A stretch of 64,000 nt of DNA. It comes from Petunia secreta (taxonomy: Eukaryota; Streptophyta; Magnoliopsida; Solanales; Solanaceae). Shown here one piece after another: positions 29,924 to 42,685 of the stretch (position 1 is its first letter; each line of letters starts with the position of its first letter). The translations under genes and the position numbers were made by a program. The notes under the pieces are model-generated. The model was not told the origin of the DNA, did no database searches, and saw nothing but the letters and a program-made list of their open reading frames with translations. The DNA is taken from NCBI GenBank assembly GCA_029990175.1, contig JARKIP010000035.1, forward strand, positions 42,980,001 to 43,044,000, in the 5' to 3' direction.

Positions 29924-32900
29924 TCCTCCTCGCCCTCCTCGTCCTCCGAAGTTTGACCTACAACATAAGGAACTAAGTCAGCAACATTAAAGGTGTTGGA
30001 CACGTTACACTCATCAAGGAGGTCGATCACGTAAGCATTGTTGTTGATCTTGGTCAACACTTGAAATGGAGCATCCCCTCGAGGAGCCAACTTTCCTATC
30101 CTTTAGTTCGGGAAGCGTTCCTTTCGGAAGTGAACCCAAACCCAATCCCCCTTCTTTAATTCCAGCTTTTTACGCCCCTTGTTTTTCTTTAATGCAACCT
30201 TTGCATAGGCTTCCTCGAGGTTCTTCTTCACCTTTGCATGGAATTCGATCAAGACAGTGGCTCGCCGAGTACCTTCAAAATCAACAACAGAATCTCGAGG
30301 CAATGGGGTTAAATCAAGTGGAATCAAAGAATTAAAACCATACACACATTCGAACAGGGTCATATTGATCATTCGATGCACCGTTCGATTATATGCAAAT
30401 TCCATCACGGGCAAACGATCATCCCAGTTTCCAACCTTTCCTTTGGTCATTGCTCGAAGCAAAGATCCTAAGGTTCGGTTAACTACCTCGGTCTGTCCAT
30501 CAGTCTGAGGATGGTGAGACATCGAGAATAGTAACTTGGTGCCGAGGGCACCCCACAAACATTTCCAAAAATGACTCAAGAATTTTGAGTCTCGATCACT
30601 CACAATAGTACGAGGCACACCATGCAATTTCAAAACATTAGAAACAAACAAGGTAGTTACATGTTGTGCATCATTACACTTTTTTCAAGGAATAAAGTGA
30701 GCCATTTTTGAAAAATGGTCCACAACAACAAAGATGCTATCATGTCCTCCCCTCGACCTCGGTAATCCTAACACAAAGTCCATGGATATATCAACCCAAG
30801 TTCGATCAGGCACAGGCAACGGGGTATACAAACCATGAGGGTTGGACTTCGATTTAGCTTTCTTGCAAACGAGACAAGCGTTGCAAAGCTTTTCCGTATC
30901 TCGTCGTATTTTGGGCCAATGGAACTGCTCGGTTAAGGTACCAAGAGTTTTATCGATACCGAAGTGTCCCATCAAACCTACGGAGTGAGCTTCTCGAACT
31001 AAGAGCTCTCTCCACGATGACACTGGCACACAAACTCTCCCATTCTTGAAGAGGTAGCCATCGTGCCATTGATATTTCTCAACCCTTCGGTCACTGAAGA
31101 TTGCGTCAAAAACGCATTTCAGCTTGGGATCGTCTTCGCACATCGACTTGATGCTTTCAAATCCCATGAGCCTAGAGGCGAGAGTGGTCGCTAAGGCAAA
31201 TTTCCTTGATAGCGCATCGGCCACAACATTACATAGGGAAAGCTTTCAATGAATTCTACCCACTTGGAGTGCCTTCGGTTCAATTTCTCCTGTCCTCGGA
31301 GATGTTTCAAAGACTCGTGATCACTTTTAATCACAAACTCTCGATGCCACAAATAATGCTGCCAATGGGCGAGTGCTCGAACGAGGGCATACAACTCCTT
31401 GTCATACGTTGAGTAGTTCAAGGTTGCACCCTTAAGCTTTTCGCTAAAGTAAGCGACCGGCTTCGATTCTTGCATCAGCACTCCTCCAATCCCAACCCTA
31501 GACGCATCACACTCGACTTCGAATGCTTTGCCGAAATCAGGGAGTTGCAATAATGGGGCAGAGAAAAGACTCCGTTTCAACTCTTGGAAAGCCCTCTCTT
31601 AGGACTCTCCCCACTCAAATGGATGGTCTTTCTTAACCAGCTTGGTTAAAGGAGCTACCACGGTGATTTTAAATCACGAACAAACCTTCGGTAAGAGCTA
31701 GCTAAGCCATGGAAGCTACGAACTTGTGATACCGAGGTTGGAGTTGGCCAATCTTGGATGGCTTCCACTTTTGACTCGTCGACTTCAACACCATTAGCAC
31801 TGACAACAAATCGTAGAAAGATCACACGTTCAACACAAAAGGCACATTTCTTGAAGTTAGCATATAACTTCTCTTCTCTAAGCTTATCAAGCACTAGCCT
31901 TAGGTGTTCGACATGTTCATCCACAGATTTACTATAAAAAAGTATGTCATCGAAGTAAACGACAACAAACTTATTTATGAACGGTTTGAGCACATGGTTC
32001 ATCAGTCGCATGAATGTGCTCGGTGCAATGGATAAGCCAAAAGGCATCACCAACCATTCATAGAGCGGTTTTCCACTCGTCTCCGATTTTCATTCGGATT
32101 TGGTAGTAATCGGACCTGAGGTCTATCTTCGTAAAGCATGAAGAACTACTTAACTCGTCTAGCATGTCATCTAATCGAGGGATAGGATGACGGTACTTTA
32201 CCGTTATTTTGTTGACTGCTCGGCAATCAACACACATTCGCCATGTTCCATCTTTCTTTGGGACTAGTATAACAGGAACGACGCAAGGACTCAAGCTCTC
32301 TCGAACAAGGCCCTTGTTCAGCAACTCATCAACCTGCCTTTGGAGCTCTTTGGTGTCTTCGGGATTACACCGGTATGCAGGTTTGCTGGGGATTTGAGAC
32401 CCCGGTACGAAGTCAATTTGGTGCTCGATTCCTCTCAATAGAGGTAATCCACCTGGCATTTCTTCGGGAAACATGTCTCCGAAGTCCTGCAAAACACTTT
32501 GTACAGCACTAGGAAAAGGGTTATCATTAGAAAAATCATCATTAGAGTTTAGAAAAATACCCTTGTGCACGAGGCAGATCATCATCTGATCGTTGTCGTT
32601 GCCTCGTAGAAACTCACCCGATTGCATGATTGCACAGATTTCTTTTTCTTCGGGCAGTGAGTCTGTGTCTTGGGCCCCCAATTTTGCTCCTATCGGAAGC
32701 TTAGCTTTGGCCGCTTCTTTCAATTCTTTCATCCGTTTATAGTCCTCGGTGACTTGTTTTGGAGACAAGGGTTTGAGTATGAAACTCTTCCCTTCGAGCT
32801 TTGCAGTGTAAGTGTTGGACTTTCCATTGTGAATGACTGACCGGTAATATTGCCATGGTCTTCCAAATAGAAAATGACAAGCTTGCAACGGCACCACATC

Positions 32901-34661
32901 AAACATCATTTCATCTTGATATTCGCCAATTCTAAACATGATCCACACTTGTTTGACAACCCTCAATTCTCCATACTAATTCAGCCATTGCAATTTGTAA
33001 GGGTGGGGATGCTTCAACGTAGGTAGTCCCATTTGTGAAAACAAAGTTTGGCTCACCACACTTGCACAACTACCTGAGTCAATGATCATCGAACACACCT
33101 TTCGCCTCACTCGACATCGGGTAGGGAAGAGATTTTCTCTTTGGTTGTCCTCTTCTTCAACAGCCATGCAGCTCAAATTCCTTCGAACCACAAGAAACAT
33201 TTCCGGATGATCATCTTCGGCAGCTTCATGATCATCATCACCTTCAGCTCGGTCAGCCTCCTTGATAAATTCCTCCTTGGTGTCTCTCGCTTGCTCGTGG
33301 ACGGTTCCATCTTCGAGCAAAAGCATAACTTTGCGAGTTGGACACTCCTTTGCCATGTGACCATAACCTTTACATTTATGACACTGGATATTTGAAGCAC
33401 TAGGAGAGTTGAGTTGAACTTTACCTCCCACTTCTCTTGGTTGGTTAACGGTCACACTCCTTTCGAATGGTCTCTTCGAATCTTGAACAGTGTTGGCACT
33501 TGCTTGGTTAGGACTCTTCCATTATTTACCTCGGTTCAAAGTAGTGACTCACCGATACCGGTTTGCCTTATCGTCCTTCACCAATTTCTCAGCTTCCGAA
33601 GCAGCTTCGAACAGATCTTCCAACGTGTGGTATACGTGTAGCCTCAATTGAGATGACACATCCCGAGCCAAGCCATTTTTGAATCGGATAGTGGCTTGCT
33701 CTTCATCTTCTACCAGATCAAGATTCAATCGAACTCTTTCGAACTCATACTGATACTCTTGGACTGACTTGGACCCTTGCTTTAGCTCATGGAGCTTTTG
33801 TAGTTGAGTTTGCCTGTACTTGGCGCTCAAATACTTAGCATCCATTGCTCTCTTCAATTGTGGCAAAGTAATGACTTCGGGATAGGCATTTCTTCGTCTA
33901 TGCCTTTTGTCAGCTTCCCACCATGTAGATGCATACGCTTCGAACGAAGCAATGGCATGGGCAGCTTTTCTCTCTTCGGTCATCTCATTGGTTTCGAAGA
34001 TTCGTTCCATTTTAAGCTTCCATTCAAGATATTTATCTGGATCACTAGTTCCTTTAAAGGGTGGAATAGTGATCTTGACACTGCTTAAGTTTGAGTCTCG
34101 AACACCACGAACTTGTTCGGGATACTCATCATAGTGATCATCAGCCTCACGCTCAATATGTCTATCAACATTTGCGCCTCGGCCTCGACCTTGGAAATTT
34201 CCACGACCTCGGTGAGCCTGCCTTCGTTAAGCGAATGGCTGCTCATAATCAGGAAATTCTCCTTCATCCACCTCTTCGTCAACGACCTCAATTTGTCTTC
34301 GGGCCATTGGAAGTGGTATTCTCTCTCCTCGGGGAATGCCCAAGTGTTGAGTCTCAGCTTGGGGATTGCCCAAGTTTTGCTGTGTTTGGGGATTGCCCAA
34401 AACTTCTCTTCGAATTGCCTCTCTTTTCAACTGATGTTGTCGAATAAGCTTAGCATACAGCTTAGGTTTCATTGGAGTGGAGTTGCTAGTTCTAGCGCCG
34501 GACCCAGGTAAGTCCACAGACACACTTCCTTGCTCGAGTTGAGCTCCTCGAGCACTCACTCCTCGTACTTCGGCACTGATGCCTTGTTTCGCTTCCATGA
34601 GATCGGCTAACGACGCTTCGGGCTTCTCATTTCCTTTGCCATCGCCTCCATTCCCAGCCAT
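29677..34661 (-). pseudogene. H gag-pol remnant (CRM-like)
   Basis: Start ATG at 34661-34659 in the conserved rc context GGTACCATGGC. All domains are found in order toward lower coordinates: Gag with LGNPQ repeats and WWEADKR (near 33910), zinc knuckle CHKCKGYGHMAKEC (near 33375), protease DSG (near 33080), RT with YFDD (near 31955), RNase H (VECDAS near 31510), integrase finger, and the DD-E core (near 30780-30500). The C-terminal TRSQVK motif lies inside the LTR near 29860. The frame breaks near 34220, 33540, 32970, 32055, 31640, 31230, 30670 and 30100. Close to C, hence the same subfamily, but long dead. Confidence 0.9.
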
Positions 34662-35798
34662 GGTACCTGCACAAATCAAAGACCAAACAAATGTTAAGGT
34701 TAGAGATCACCTCACACACTCCCTCACCTTTGATGGGTGGCACTCGGTTCCACTCAATTTATGGGTTCGGTTTTGGTCACTCAAGAACTTGTAGCCAATG
34801 GCTTTCTCGGTTGATCAACTTCTCTCAGTTCCTTCGAATTTGACAAGTTACAATGTCTCCTTCGGGATGAGTGAGTTGATTTGACTCAATGGAACAAACG
34901 CTATTTACTCTTGCGCGTCGGGAAGTCAAAAGAATTTTCTATGAAAGTTGGACTTCGGTCACCCCACGCAAGAGTGCCAATAAGCTCAAATGAGTTAGTA
35001 CAACCTCGAGTAGGAAGAATTACTCAAAAGATCCACTAACTAGAATTTTCGGACAGAAGAAAAGTGAAAACCTAGGAGAATCTACCTTTTGATTCCTCTT
35101 CAGAATCTTTTTCGAACACACCAACTCTTGTCCGTACAAGAGTGGTCCCTCCTTGGTACGGATAGGGTTTTACCTTATCCAATTTCCTTTTCTAGCCGAC
35201 AACTTTTCACCTGGGGTTTTGATCTTTACACTTTACCCCTTTCTTCTTCAATGGAACAGTGAAGGTTTTTACTCAGGCGTACGGACAATGTTAACCTCTT
35301 TCACTGACCACGAATTTCAACAGACTTTAGGTTGCTCCTTTCTACTCCGGTTCCAACAACAACGGAGGCATTCATTTCAAAGTTCTTGAGCTAAGATTCA
35401 GCTCGTTCGTGTCGTACACTGTTACAAATCATAACAATTTTCCGGTGTAAGGACGACGGATCAAAACATAGAACTTCGAAATTTAAGCACAAAACAAACC
35501 CAAATCACTCAAGAACCACCAATCTTCATTGGTTTCAACCAAAACACGCTGGGGTTCAAAATCATTCACCACTTAAGCTCAAAACAGTCCAAAATTTCAC
35601 CAAGAAACCCTAGTCACGAAAGTTGTACGTCGGGTACTTGTTGGAATCAGGAAACAATGGTGAACAAGAATCAATGGTTGTTTAATCCTAAAAAACCAAC
35701 AAACAACCACAGTTTTTGATTTTTTCTACTTTTTTTTTTTTTTTGTAAACACCACAACAACAACAATCAACAACAAGGAAGAAAGCTGAAACTGGAGA
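34662..35798 (-). other. H leader
   Basis: Counterpart of the C leader with a T15 run (plus strand 35730-35744), equal to the A tract of C. It ends in rc TTTGTGCAG before GTACCATGG. The PBS is not recognisable: rc of 35787-35798 is CTCCAGTTTCAG instead of TTGGTATCAGAG. Confidence 0.65.
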
Positions 35799-36500
35799 TG
35801 GTGCAAGCAAAACCGAAGGAATAGCTAAAGACAAAACGCGGAAGAAAACAACAAGTATTAAAAGATAGAAGCAAGACAAGAGTTGCTTCGATTCGAAAGA
35901 ACAGTGAGGAACTTGTCTCAAGCTCGATCGAATGAAGGTCAAGAATTACCTATACTAAGCAACAATCCTCAAGAAAGACCCGCTTCTTGCAAATTGAATG
36001 ACCAAGAAGAAAATGTTCAAATGAATAACACCGATTGACACAAGTTCTTTAAAATCCCACGTTGGGGTTCGGCTCCATCGGAGACTCACAATAGAACTTG
36101 CTATGTTTTTCATACAACTAAAACTGAAGGATTATAATGAAATGGAAATGGAGTATTTATAGACTATGCTAAGGATAAAGTGGTAAATAGTCACAAGTGA
36201 CTAATAAAACAAGCCACGCAGGGCTGAGCTAAATGTGTGTTCGGCAGCCTCGACTTCGGTGCGTGGTTGCTTGCTCGAACTCATTTGTCCTCGGACGCTC
36301 TCTTGACTTCGAACACATTTTGTTGGTGTTCGGTCACTTTGTCCTTCGGTTCTTGAGCCCGGCCACTCTGCTTCGGAGCAGTTGCCTTTTTCGACCAGGC
36401 CAAGTGAATGTGAACATCGTGCAGCAGCTTGGCTTAGCTTCGTGTCATTGGTCTCCTCGGTGGATCGAACACTTGATCAGCATGTGTTCGGGCTACATCA
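35799..36500 (-). repeat. H 5' LTR (702 bp)
   Basis: Partner of 29194-29923, about 28 bases shorter because of a deletion in the FKFEPE-coding part. TATA box (rc TATAAATA) at 36154-36161. Confidence 0.9.
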
Positions 36501-36505
36501 CATAC

Positions 36506-37062
36506 TGACAAAACCACACAGGGACATATCTACAGGCCTCTAAGAGTACTGAACTGAATATACAAAGGATGGGACAAGGCCTCGCCATACCCAAACTGGC
36601 TGACTGAACACATACCAAAAGATAAGTAACTCCACGAGTAAGCGGACTGACTCCAATAGCTGATAAATGGCCTACTAACATGGTCCAAGCATTGATCTAT
36701 CTTTACCTGCGCGGCATGAAATGCAGCGTCCCAGAAAAGGGCGTGAGTACGATATGTACTAAGTATGTATGGCATGTGCATATAATATAGCATAGCTGAA
36801 TGAAACTGTAAGGCTGGAATATAAATATGTAAATATGAGCTGGAGCATAGCAATAAAGCTGGATATCTGAAGAACGTACTAAACATGATCTGAATATAAA
36901 CTGAAGCCTAGCTGAATCTAAAACTGAAGACTGAGCTGAACTATACTGATAAATAACTATAATATGACTGATAACTGGTAACATGAAACTGGAACTGATA
37001 ACTGTTGACTAATCCTGACGCTAAGAACTGGTGGCTGATAACTGAGAACTGATAACTGGTGC
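36506..37062 (-). repeat. G 3' LTR, middle piece
   Basis: Matches 50540-51095. Flanked by insertions H and I. Small frames here are not genes. Confidence 0.9.
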
Positions 37063-37776
37063 TGATAAGAATCAAATGCGGAAAATAAAAAGGATAAGAA
37101 CGAGACGTATCTCGATCACAAATCTCAAGTAGCAACGGAGAACTTGTTTCGTTACACCCCGAGAGGAGGTCAAGAACACCTACGCTAGGCAACTACCCTC
37201 GAGCTAACGTGAGCACGCAAGTAGAATGGTCGGGGGGGATTGGAATTCATCTAGATCCGCTAGAGGAAGAACAAGTCCCAATTCAAGGTTTTTCATTCAA
37301 TAAGAGTTCAACTCTTCAACACAAGTGTTTGTTTTTTATCAAAGGTAAGCTAATGAAAATAATAAGACTTCTAGCTATTTATAGGTGTTTTAGACACCAT
37401 ATGAAACGTCTAATATGCCCACACTTAGGCTTAGAAACATAGGACCACGTAGGGTCAAAATAGTCTTAACACTAGCTAGGAATTCACCCTTCAGCGTTTT
37501 GGGCGGGGCGCCCGGATTTGGGGCAGAGCGCCCAAGTTCTTGATCAGTGGGGTGGCCTAGGCGGGGTGCCCAGAGTTTGGGCAGAGCGCCCAGGCCTAGG
37601 CTCCCTCAGGCGGAGCGCCTGGATGACTGGGCTGCTCCCCTTGCACTTTAGGCACTCGAAACGGCTTCCAATCGCTTCCTTCTTCTAGGCCCTTCCTCAT
37701 CAAGTGTAGGTGTACTCCTTGGATGTCCTTAGCTTGGCTCCGAGTGAAGGGTCTTGTGGGGGTTTGGGTCTTATCA
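37063..37776 (-). repeat. I 3' LTR (714 bp)
   Basis: Plus-strand text TGATAAGAATC to GGTCTTATCA. Contains palindromes GGGCGGGGCGCCC (37501-37513) and AGGCGGAGCGCCT (37608-37620). PPT (rc of TCCTCCCCTTCTT) at 37777-37789. Confidence 0.92.
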
Positions 37777-40700
37777 TCCTCCCCTTCTTGAGAGGATTTC
37801 GTCCTCGAAATTGGAGCATCATTCATGACCTCTTCATCACCTACATCCAAAGGAACCAAGTCGCAAACATTGAAAGTATTAGAAACTTGATACTCACTTG
37901 GCAAGTCGACCACATAGGCATTGTTGTTTATCTTGGAAAGCACTTGGAATGGGCCATCTCCACGGGGTGCCAACTTTCCTTTTCTAAGGTTTTGAAACCT
38001 TTCTTTCCGGAAGTGCACCAACACATAGTCACCCTTCTTGAGTTCCACCTTCTTGCGTCCCTTGTTTTTCTTGGAGGCTACCTTTGCATAAGCTTCCTCC
38101 AAGTTCTTCTTCGCCTTAGCATGTAGCTCCCTCAAAGCCTTGGCTCTAGCTTTACCTTCAAAATTAACAACTATTTCTCTTGGCAAAGGGGTTAGATCAA
38201 AGGGAATCAAGGGGTTAAAACCATAGACACACTCAAAGGGAGTCATGCCTATCATGCTATGCAATGTGCGATTGTAGGCAAACTCTATAAGAGGTACACG
38301 ATCATTCCAAGTCCCGTCGGGTCATGGCTCTAAGAAGAGCACCCAAGGTTCGGTTTACCACTTCCGTTTGCCCATCGGTTTGTGGGTGGTGGGACGTGGA
38401 GAACAAGAGCTTGGTGCCTGAAGCACCCCATAAACACCTCCAAAAATGACTTAGGAACTTAGTGTCCCTATCAATCACTATGGTTTGAGGCACACCATGC
38501 AACTTCAAAACATTTTCAATAAACAAAGTTGCAACATGTTGTGCATCATCACATTTCTTGCATGGAATGAAATGAGCCATTTTGGAGAACCTATCCACAA
38601 CAACATAAATGCTATCATGGCCCCCCCAGTCCTTGGTAATCCCATCACAAAATCAATTGAGATATCCAACCATGGACTAGTAGGTACGGGGAGAGGGGTA
38701 TACAACCCATGGGGGTGGGCTTTGGATTTAGCACGCTTGCACTCAAGGCAATTGTTGCAAAACTTTTCCACTTGCACCCCATCTTTGGCCAATGAAATTG
38801 TTCTTTAAGAATAGCCAAAGTCTTTCTTGTGCCAAAATGTCCCATGAGTCCCCCGCAATGTGCCTCATGCACAAGCAACTCCCTCCAAGAGGACTCGGGT
38901 ATGCACACCCTACCATTTTTGAAGATATATCCATTAATCCATTGGTATTTGTCAACTCTCTCCCCTTTCTCTAGAGTGTCATGGACACTCTTTAGCTTTG
39001 GGTCATGAGCATACATCAATTTAATGCTCTCAAAACCCATGAGCTTAGAGGTGAGAGTGGTGGCAAGAGCAAACTTTCTCGAAAGCGCATCCGCCACAAC
39101 ATTGTCTTTCCCTTTCTTGTATTGGATCACATAGGGAAAAGAATCAATGAATTCAACCCACTTGGCATGTCTCTTATTGAGCTTCTCTTGGCCTCTCAAA
39201 TGCTTGAGTGACTCATGGTCACTCTTGATTACAAACTCACGAGGCCAAAGGTAGTGTTGTCAATGGGCAAGGGCTCTCACAAGGGCATACAACTCCTTGT
39301 CATATGTAGAATAGTTCAAGGAGGCCCCTTTCAATTTCTCCGTAAAGTAGGCGATGGGTTTGCTATCTTGCATTAGAACACCACCAATTCCCACCCCCGA
39401 GGCATCACACTCAACCCCAAATGCCTTTCCGAAGTCGGGCAATTGCAATAGAGGGGCGGTACTCAACCTAGTTTTCAACTCATGGAAGGCCTTCTCTTGA
39501 GGCTCTCCCCAAACAAATGGTTGGTCCTTCTTCACCAATTCGGTTAGTGGAGCGGCAATGGAGCTAAAGTCTTTCACAAAGCGCCTATAAAAGCTAGCAA
39601 GACCATGAAAGCTCCTCACTTGAGTCACGGTAGTAGGAGTAGGCCAATCACGTATGACCTCTACCTTAGACTCATCCACCTCCACTCCTTGGGCACTCAC
39701 AACAAACCCAAGGAAGACTACCTTCTCAACACCAAAGGCACTTTTTAAAATTAGCATAGAGCTTTTCGGCTCTCAACTTCTCAAGCACTTGCCTAAGGTG
39801 ATCAACATGGTCGTCTATTGATTTGCTATAGATCAATATATCGTCAAAGTAGACGAACACAAACTTGTTGATGAATGGCTTTAGAACATGGTTCATTAGC
39901 CCCATGAAAGTGCTAGGTGCATTGGAGAGCCCAAGGGCATCACCAACCATTCATAGAGACCAAACTTGGTCTTGAATGTGGTTTTCCATTCATCACCGGG
40001 TTTCATCCGAATTTGATGGTAGCCGGACCTAAGGTCAATTTTGCTAAACACACATGAACCACTCAATTCATCTAATATATCATCAAGTCGGGGAATGGGA
40101 TGACGGTACTTTACCGTTATTTTGTTCACGGCCCGAAAATCAACACACATCCTCCAAGTGTCGTCCTTTTTAGGAACAAGGATCACGGGTACGGCACAAG
40201 GACTCAAGCTCTCCCTCACCAAGCCTTTAGTGAGCAATTCATCAACTTGCTTTTGCAATTCTCTTGTATCCTCCGGATTGCTCCTATAAGCCGGCTTATT
40301 TGGGATTTGAGATCCTGGGACAAAGTCTATTTGATGTTCAATACCCCTCAAAGGAGGTAATCCATCCGGCATCTCATCCGGGAACATGTCCTCAAAATCC
40401 TTCAAGACATTCTCAAACACACTAGGCAAAGGGTTAGAAGAAAAATCACAATTAGAGTTTAGGATCATACCTTTGTGCACTAGGCATAGGAGAAACTTGG
40501 TGCCATCATTTCCTTTTAGGATCTCGCCCGGTTGCATCATGGCACAAATGCCACCGGTACAAGAAGAAGGTGGGATTGCCACCATGCTTTTGGACAAAGG
40601 GCTAGTCTCAATGATTGACTTGGCCTTTGCCACCTCCCTCAACTCCCTCATCCTATTGTAGTCATCACTCACTTGTTTGGGAGTTAAGGGCTTCAACACA

Positions 40701-41305
40701 AATTTCCTTCCTTCATGTTGGAGGGTGTAAGTGTTGACACGCCCGTCATGAATCGCTTGTCGATCAAATTGCCAAGGCCTTCCAAAGAGAAGGTTGCAAG
40801 CTTGCATGGGCACAATGTCGAACAAGTGTTCATCAACATAACTACCGATTTTGAACTTGATCATTGCTTGCTTCACTACTTTTAGCTCCCCACATTCACT
40901 AAGCCATTGCAATCGATATGGCTTGGGGTGCTTCACGGTAGGCAACTTCAATTGGGATATAAGAGATTGACTCACAACATTAGCACAACTCCCGGAGTCA
41001 ATGATCATAGAGCATACATCACCCTTAACACGACACCTAGCATGGAAAAGGTTTTCTCTTTGCAAGGTTTCACCATTCTCCACAATCATAGCTCCTAAGC
41101 TCCTCCTCACAACTAGAAAAGTATGAGGTTCCTCTTCCTCCACCGTGTCATCTTGATCATCATCCTCTACTCCCTCATCTCCCTCTACTCCCTCATCATC
41201 CTCCGGTTCACTCTCTTGTTCATATGCATTTTCACCAACAAGATCCATGGTCCTCTTCGTAGAACACTCCTTAGCAAAGTGTCCATACCCCTTGCATTTG
41301 TGACA
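37596..41305 (-). pseudogene. I pol: protease, RT, RNase H, integrase
   Basis: Continues from gag after one stop. Zinc knuckle CHKCKGYGHFAKEC, acidic linker, protease DSGSCANVVSQ (near 41000), RT with YFDD (near 39855), RNase H (VECDASGVG near 39415), integrase finger (near 38840) and DD-E core (near 38660-38360). The C-terminus SRTKSSQEGEDD runs into the LTR, with FTRSQAK (near 37735), and ends in the palindrome array (PGAPPEGA). Breaks: frameshifts near 39930, 39750, 38790, 38600 and 38300, and a TGA near 39259. Confidence 0.92.
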
Positions 41306-42685
41306 TTAAATGGAAGAAGAAGTAGGAGTATTCAATTGGGTTTTAGAATTACCTCCCACATTGGGTGTGTACTTCTCAAACGGCTTCTTCACATCTTTGC
41401 TAGCACTTGCTCCACTAGGGCCACTTGCATTTGTGAATCTTGCATTGGGAGTAGGATTTTTCCAATCCTTTGGTTTGTTCATGGAAGTAGAAGTGTTGCT
41501 CTTGTAACGGTTGGACTTATCTTTATCAAGCCATTGCTCGGCTTGAATAGCGGCATCAAGAACTTCTTGAAGTGAAAGATAAGCATGCAATCTCAATTGT
41601 GAAGCTATACCATAGCTCAAACCATTCATGAAACGGATCACGGCTTGCTCCTCATCTTCGGTGTCCATATCTAAGGCCATTCTAGTTCTTTCAAACTCAT
41701 CATAATATTCATGCACCGTCTTGACACCTTGCTTCAACTCATAAAGTTTATTGAGTTGCTCTTGCTGATATCTTGGAGTGATGTACTTGATACTCATGAT
41801 ACCCTTCAAGTCATTCCAACCCACATTCACGGGAACCCCCGCTCTCCTCCTTGATCTCTTGACGGATTCCCACCAAGTAGAAGCATAGGATTCAAAGGAT
41901 GAAATAGCATAAGTACCTTTCTTCTCATCGGTCATCTCATTTGTGTCAAACAATCTTTCCATGTGTAGGACCCATTCAATGTAAGCCGCCGGATCACAAT
42001 TCCCTTTAAAGGTTGGGAGATTAAGCTTCACACTACTGATGTTGGTGTTGTCACGACCCCCAAGGAAAGGCTCCGGTTGGCCCTCATAGTGATCTTCATT
42101 CACACCATACTCCCTTCTAGCATTCCCTCCAACATACCCCATAGGTGGCCCTCGACCTCGGCCCCTACCTCTATCCACATTTCGACCCCAATTCATACCT
42201 CGCCTTGGTTGAGAGTGATCATCAAACCCATACATATCATCTCCATAATCGGCTTCCTCCCCTTCTTGAGCTTCATCGGCTTGCTCAAGAGGTTGCACAT
42301 TTCGGATGGGTCTTGGTAGTGGAATGTTTCTTGGGGGGTTATCCAAGATACGGGGAATGCCCGTTCGTTGGGTAATGCCCAACACTTGATCAAGTCTCTC
42401 CCGATCATCCTTTACCCGTTGTTGATTGAGCAATTCAATAACATGGCTAACTTGCTCTGGGGTAAAGTTAGGAGTACTTGAGACTTCAACTTGGACACTC
42501 GGGGTCCCTTTCTCAACTTGGACACTCGGGGTCCCTTTCTCCGATTGGACATTGGAAATCCCTTGCTCAACTAGAGCACTAGAGTTCACCCTCTCAAGGC
42601 TTTCAATCCTCAAGTTCATACTATCCAATTTGGCAAGGATAGTAGCAAGGGCACTCTTAGCAAAATCCTCTCCTTCTGAAGACAT
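41306..42685 (-). CDS. I gag
   Basis: Start ATG at 42685 in the rc context TTGTGTAG-GTACAATG; about 459 residues to a TAA at 41308-41306. The codon before CHKCKG is CAA in relatives, so this is a single nonsense change that cuts off the zinc knuckle. Features: N-terminal helix (LATILAKLDSMNLRIESLE), two exact EKGTPSVQV repeats, LGITQ/LDNPP repeats, RG-rich linker, capsid core (AAYIEWV, STWWES) and the LYELKQG block. Structural protein of the particle. Confidence 0.9.
   Translation of the reverse strand: MSSEGEDFAKSALATILAKLDSMNLRIESLERVNSSALVEQGISNVQSEKGTPSVQVEKGTPSVQVEVSSTPNFTPEQVSHVIELLNQQRVKDDRERLDQVLGITQRTGIPRILDNPPRNIPLPRPIRNVQPLEQADEAQEGEEADYGDDMYGFDDHSQPRRGMNWGRNVDRGRGRGRGPPMGYVGGNARREYGVNEDHYEGQPEPFLGGRDNTNISSVKLNLPTFKGNCDPAAYIEWVLHMERLFDTNEMTDEKKGTYAISSFESYASTWWESVKRSRRRAGVPVNVGWNDLKGIMSIKYITPRYQQEQLNKLYELKQGVKTVHEYYDEFERTRMALDMDTEDEEQAVIRFMNGLSYGIASQLRLHAYLSLQEVLDAAIQAEQWLDKDKSNRYKSNTSTSMNKPKDWKNPTPNARFTNASGPSGASASKDVKKPFEKYTPNVGGNSKTQLNTPTSSSI

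Larger units (their letters stand above)
29194..36500 (-). mobile_element. Element H: CRM-like chromovirus of the C subfamily, decayed
   Basis: A 7,307-base minus-strand element with LTRs at 29194-29923 and 35799-36500, flanked by CATAC (29189-29193, 36501-36505). Its LTR start (rc TGATGTAGCCCGAACAC) and protein text are close to element C. Several frameshifts make it non-functional. Inserted in the 3' LTR of G. Confidence 0.92.

Noticed and set aside
36233..36508. 91-residue plus-strand frame across the H LTR end
   Set aside because: It is the reverse strand of the LTR-encoded Pol tail, running into G sequence across the insertion border.
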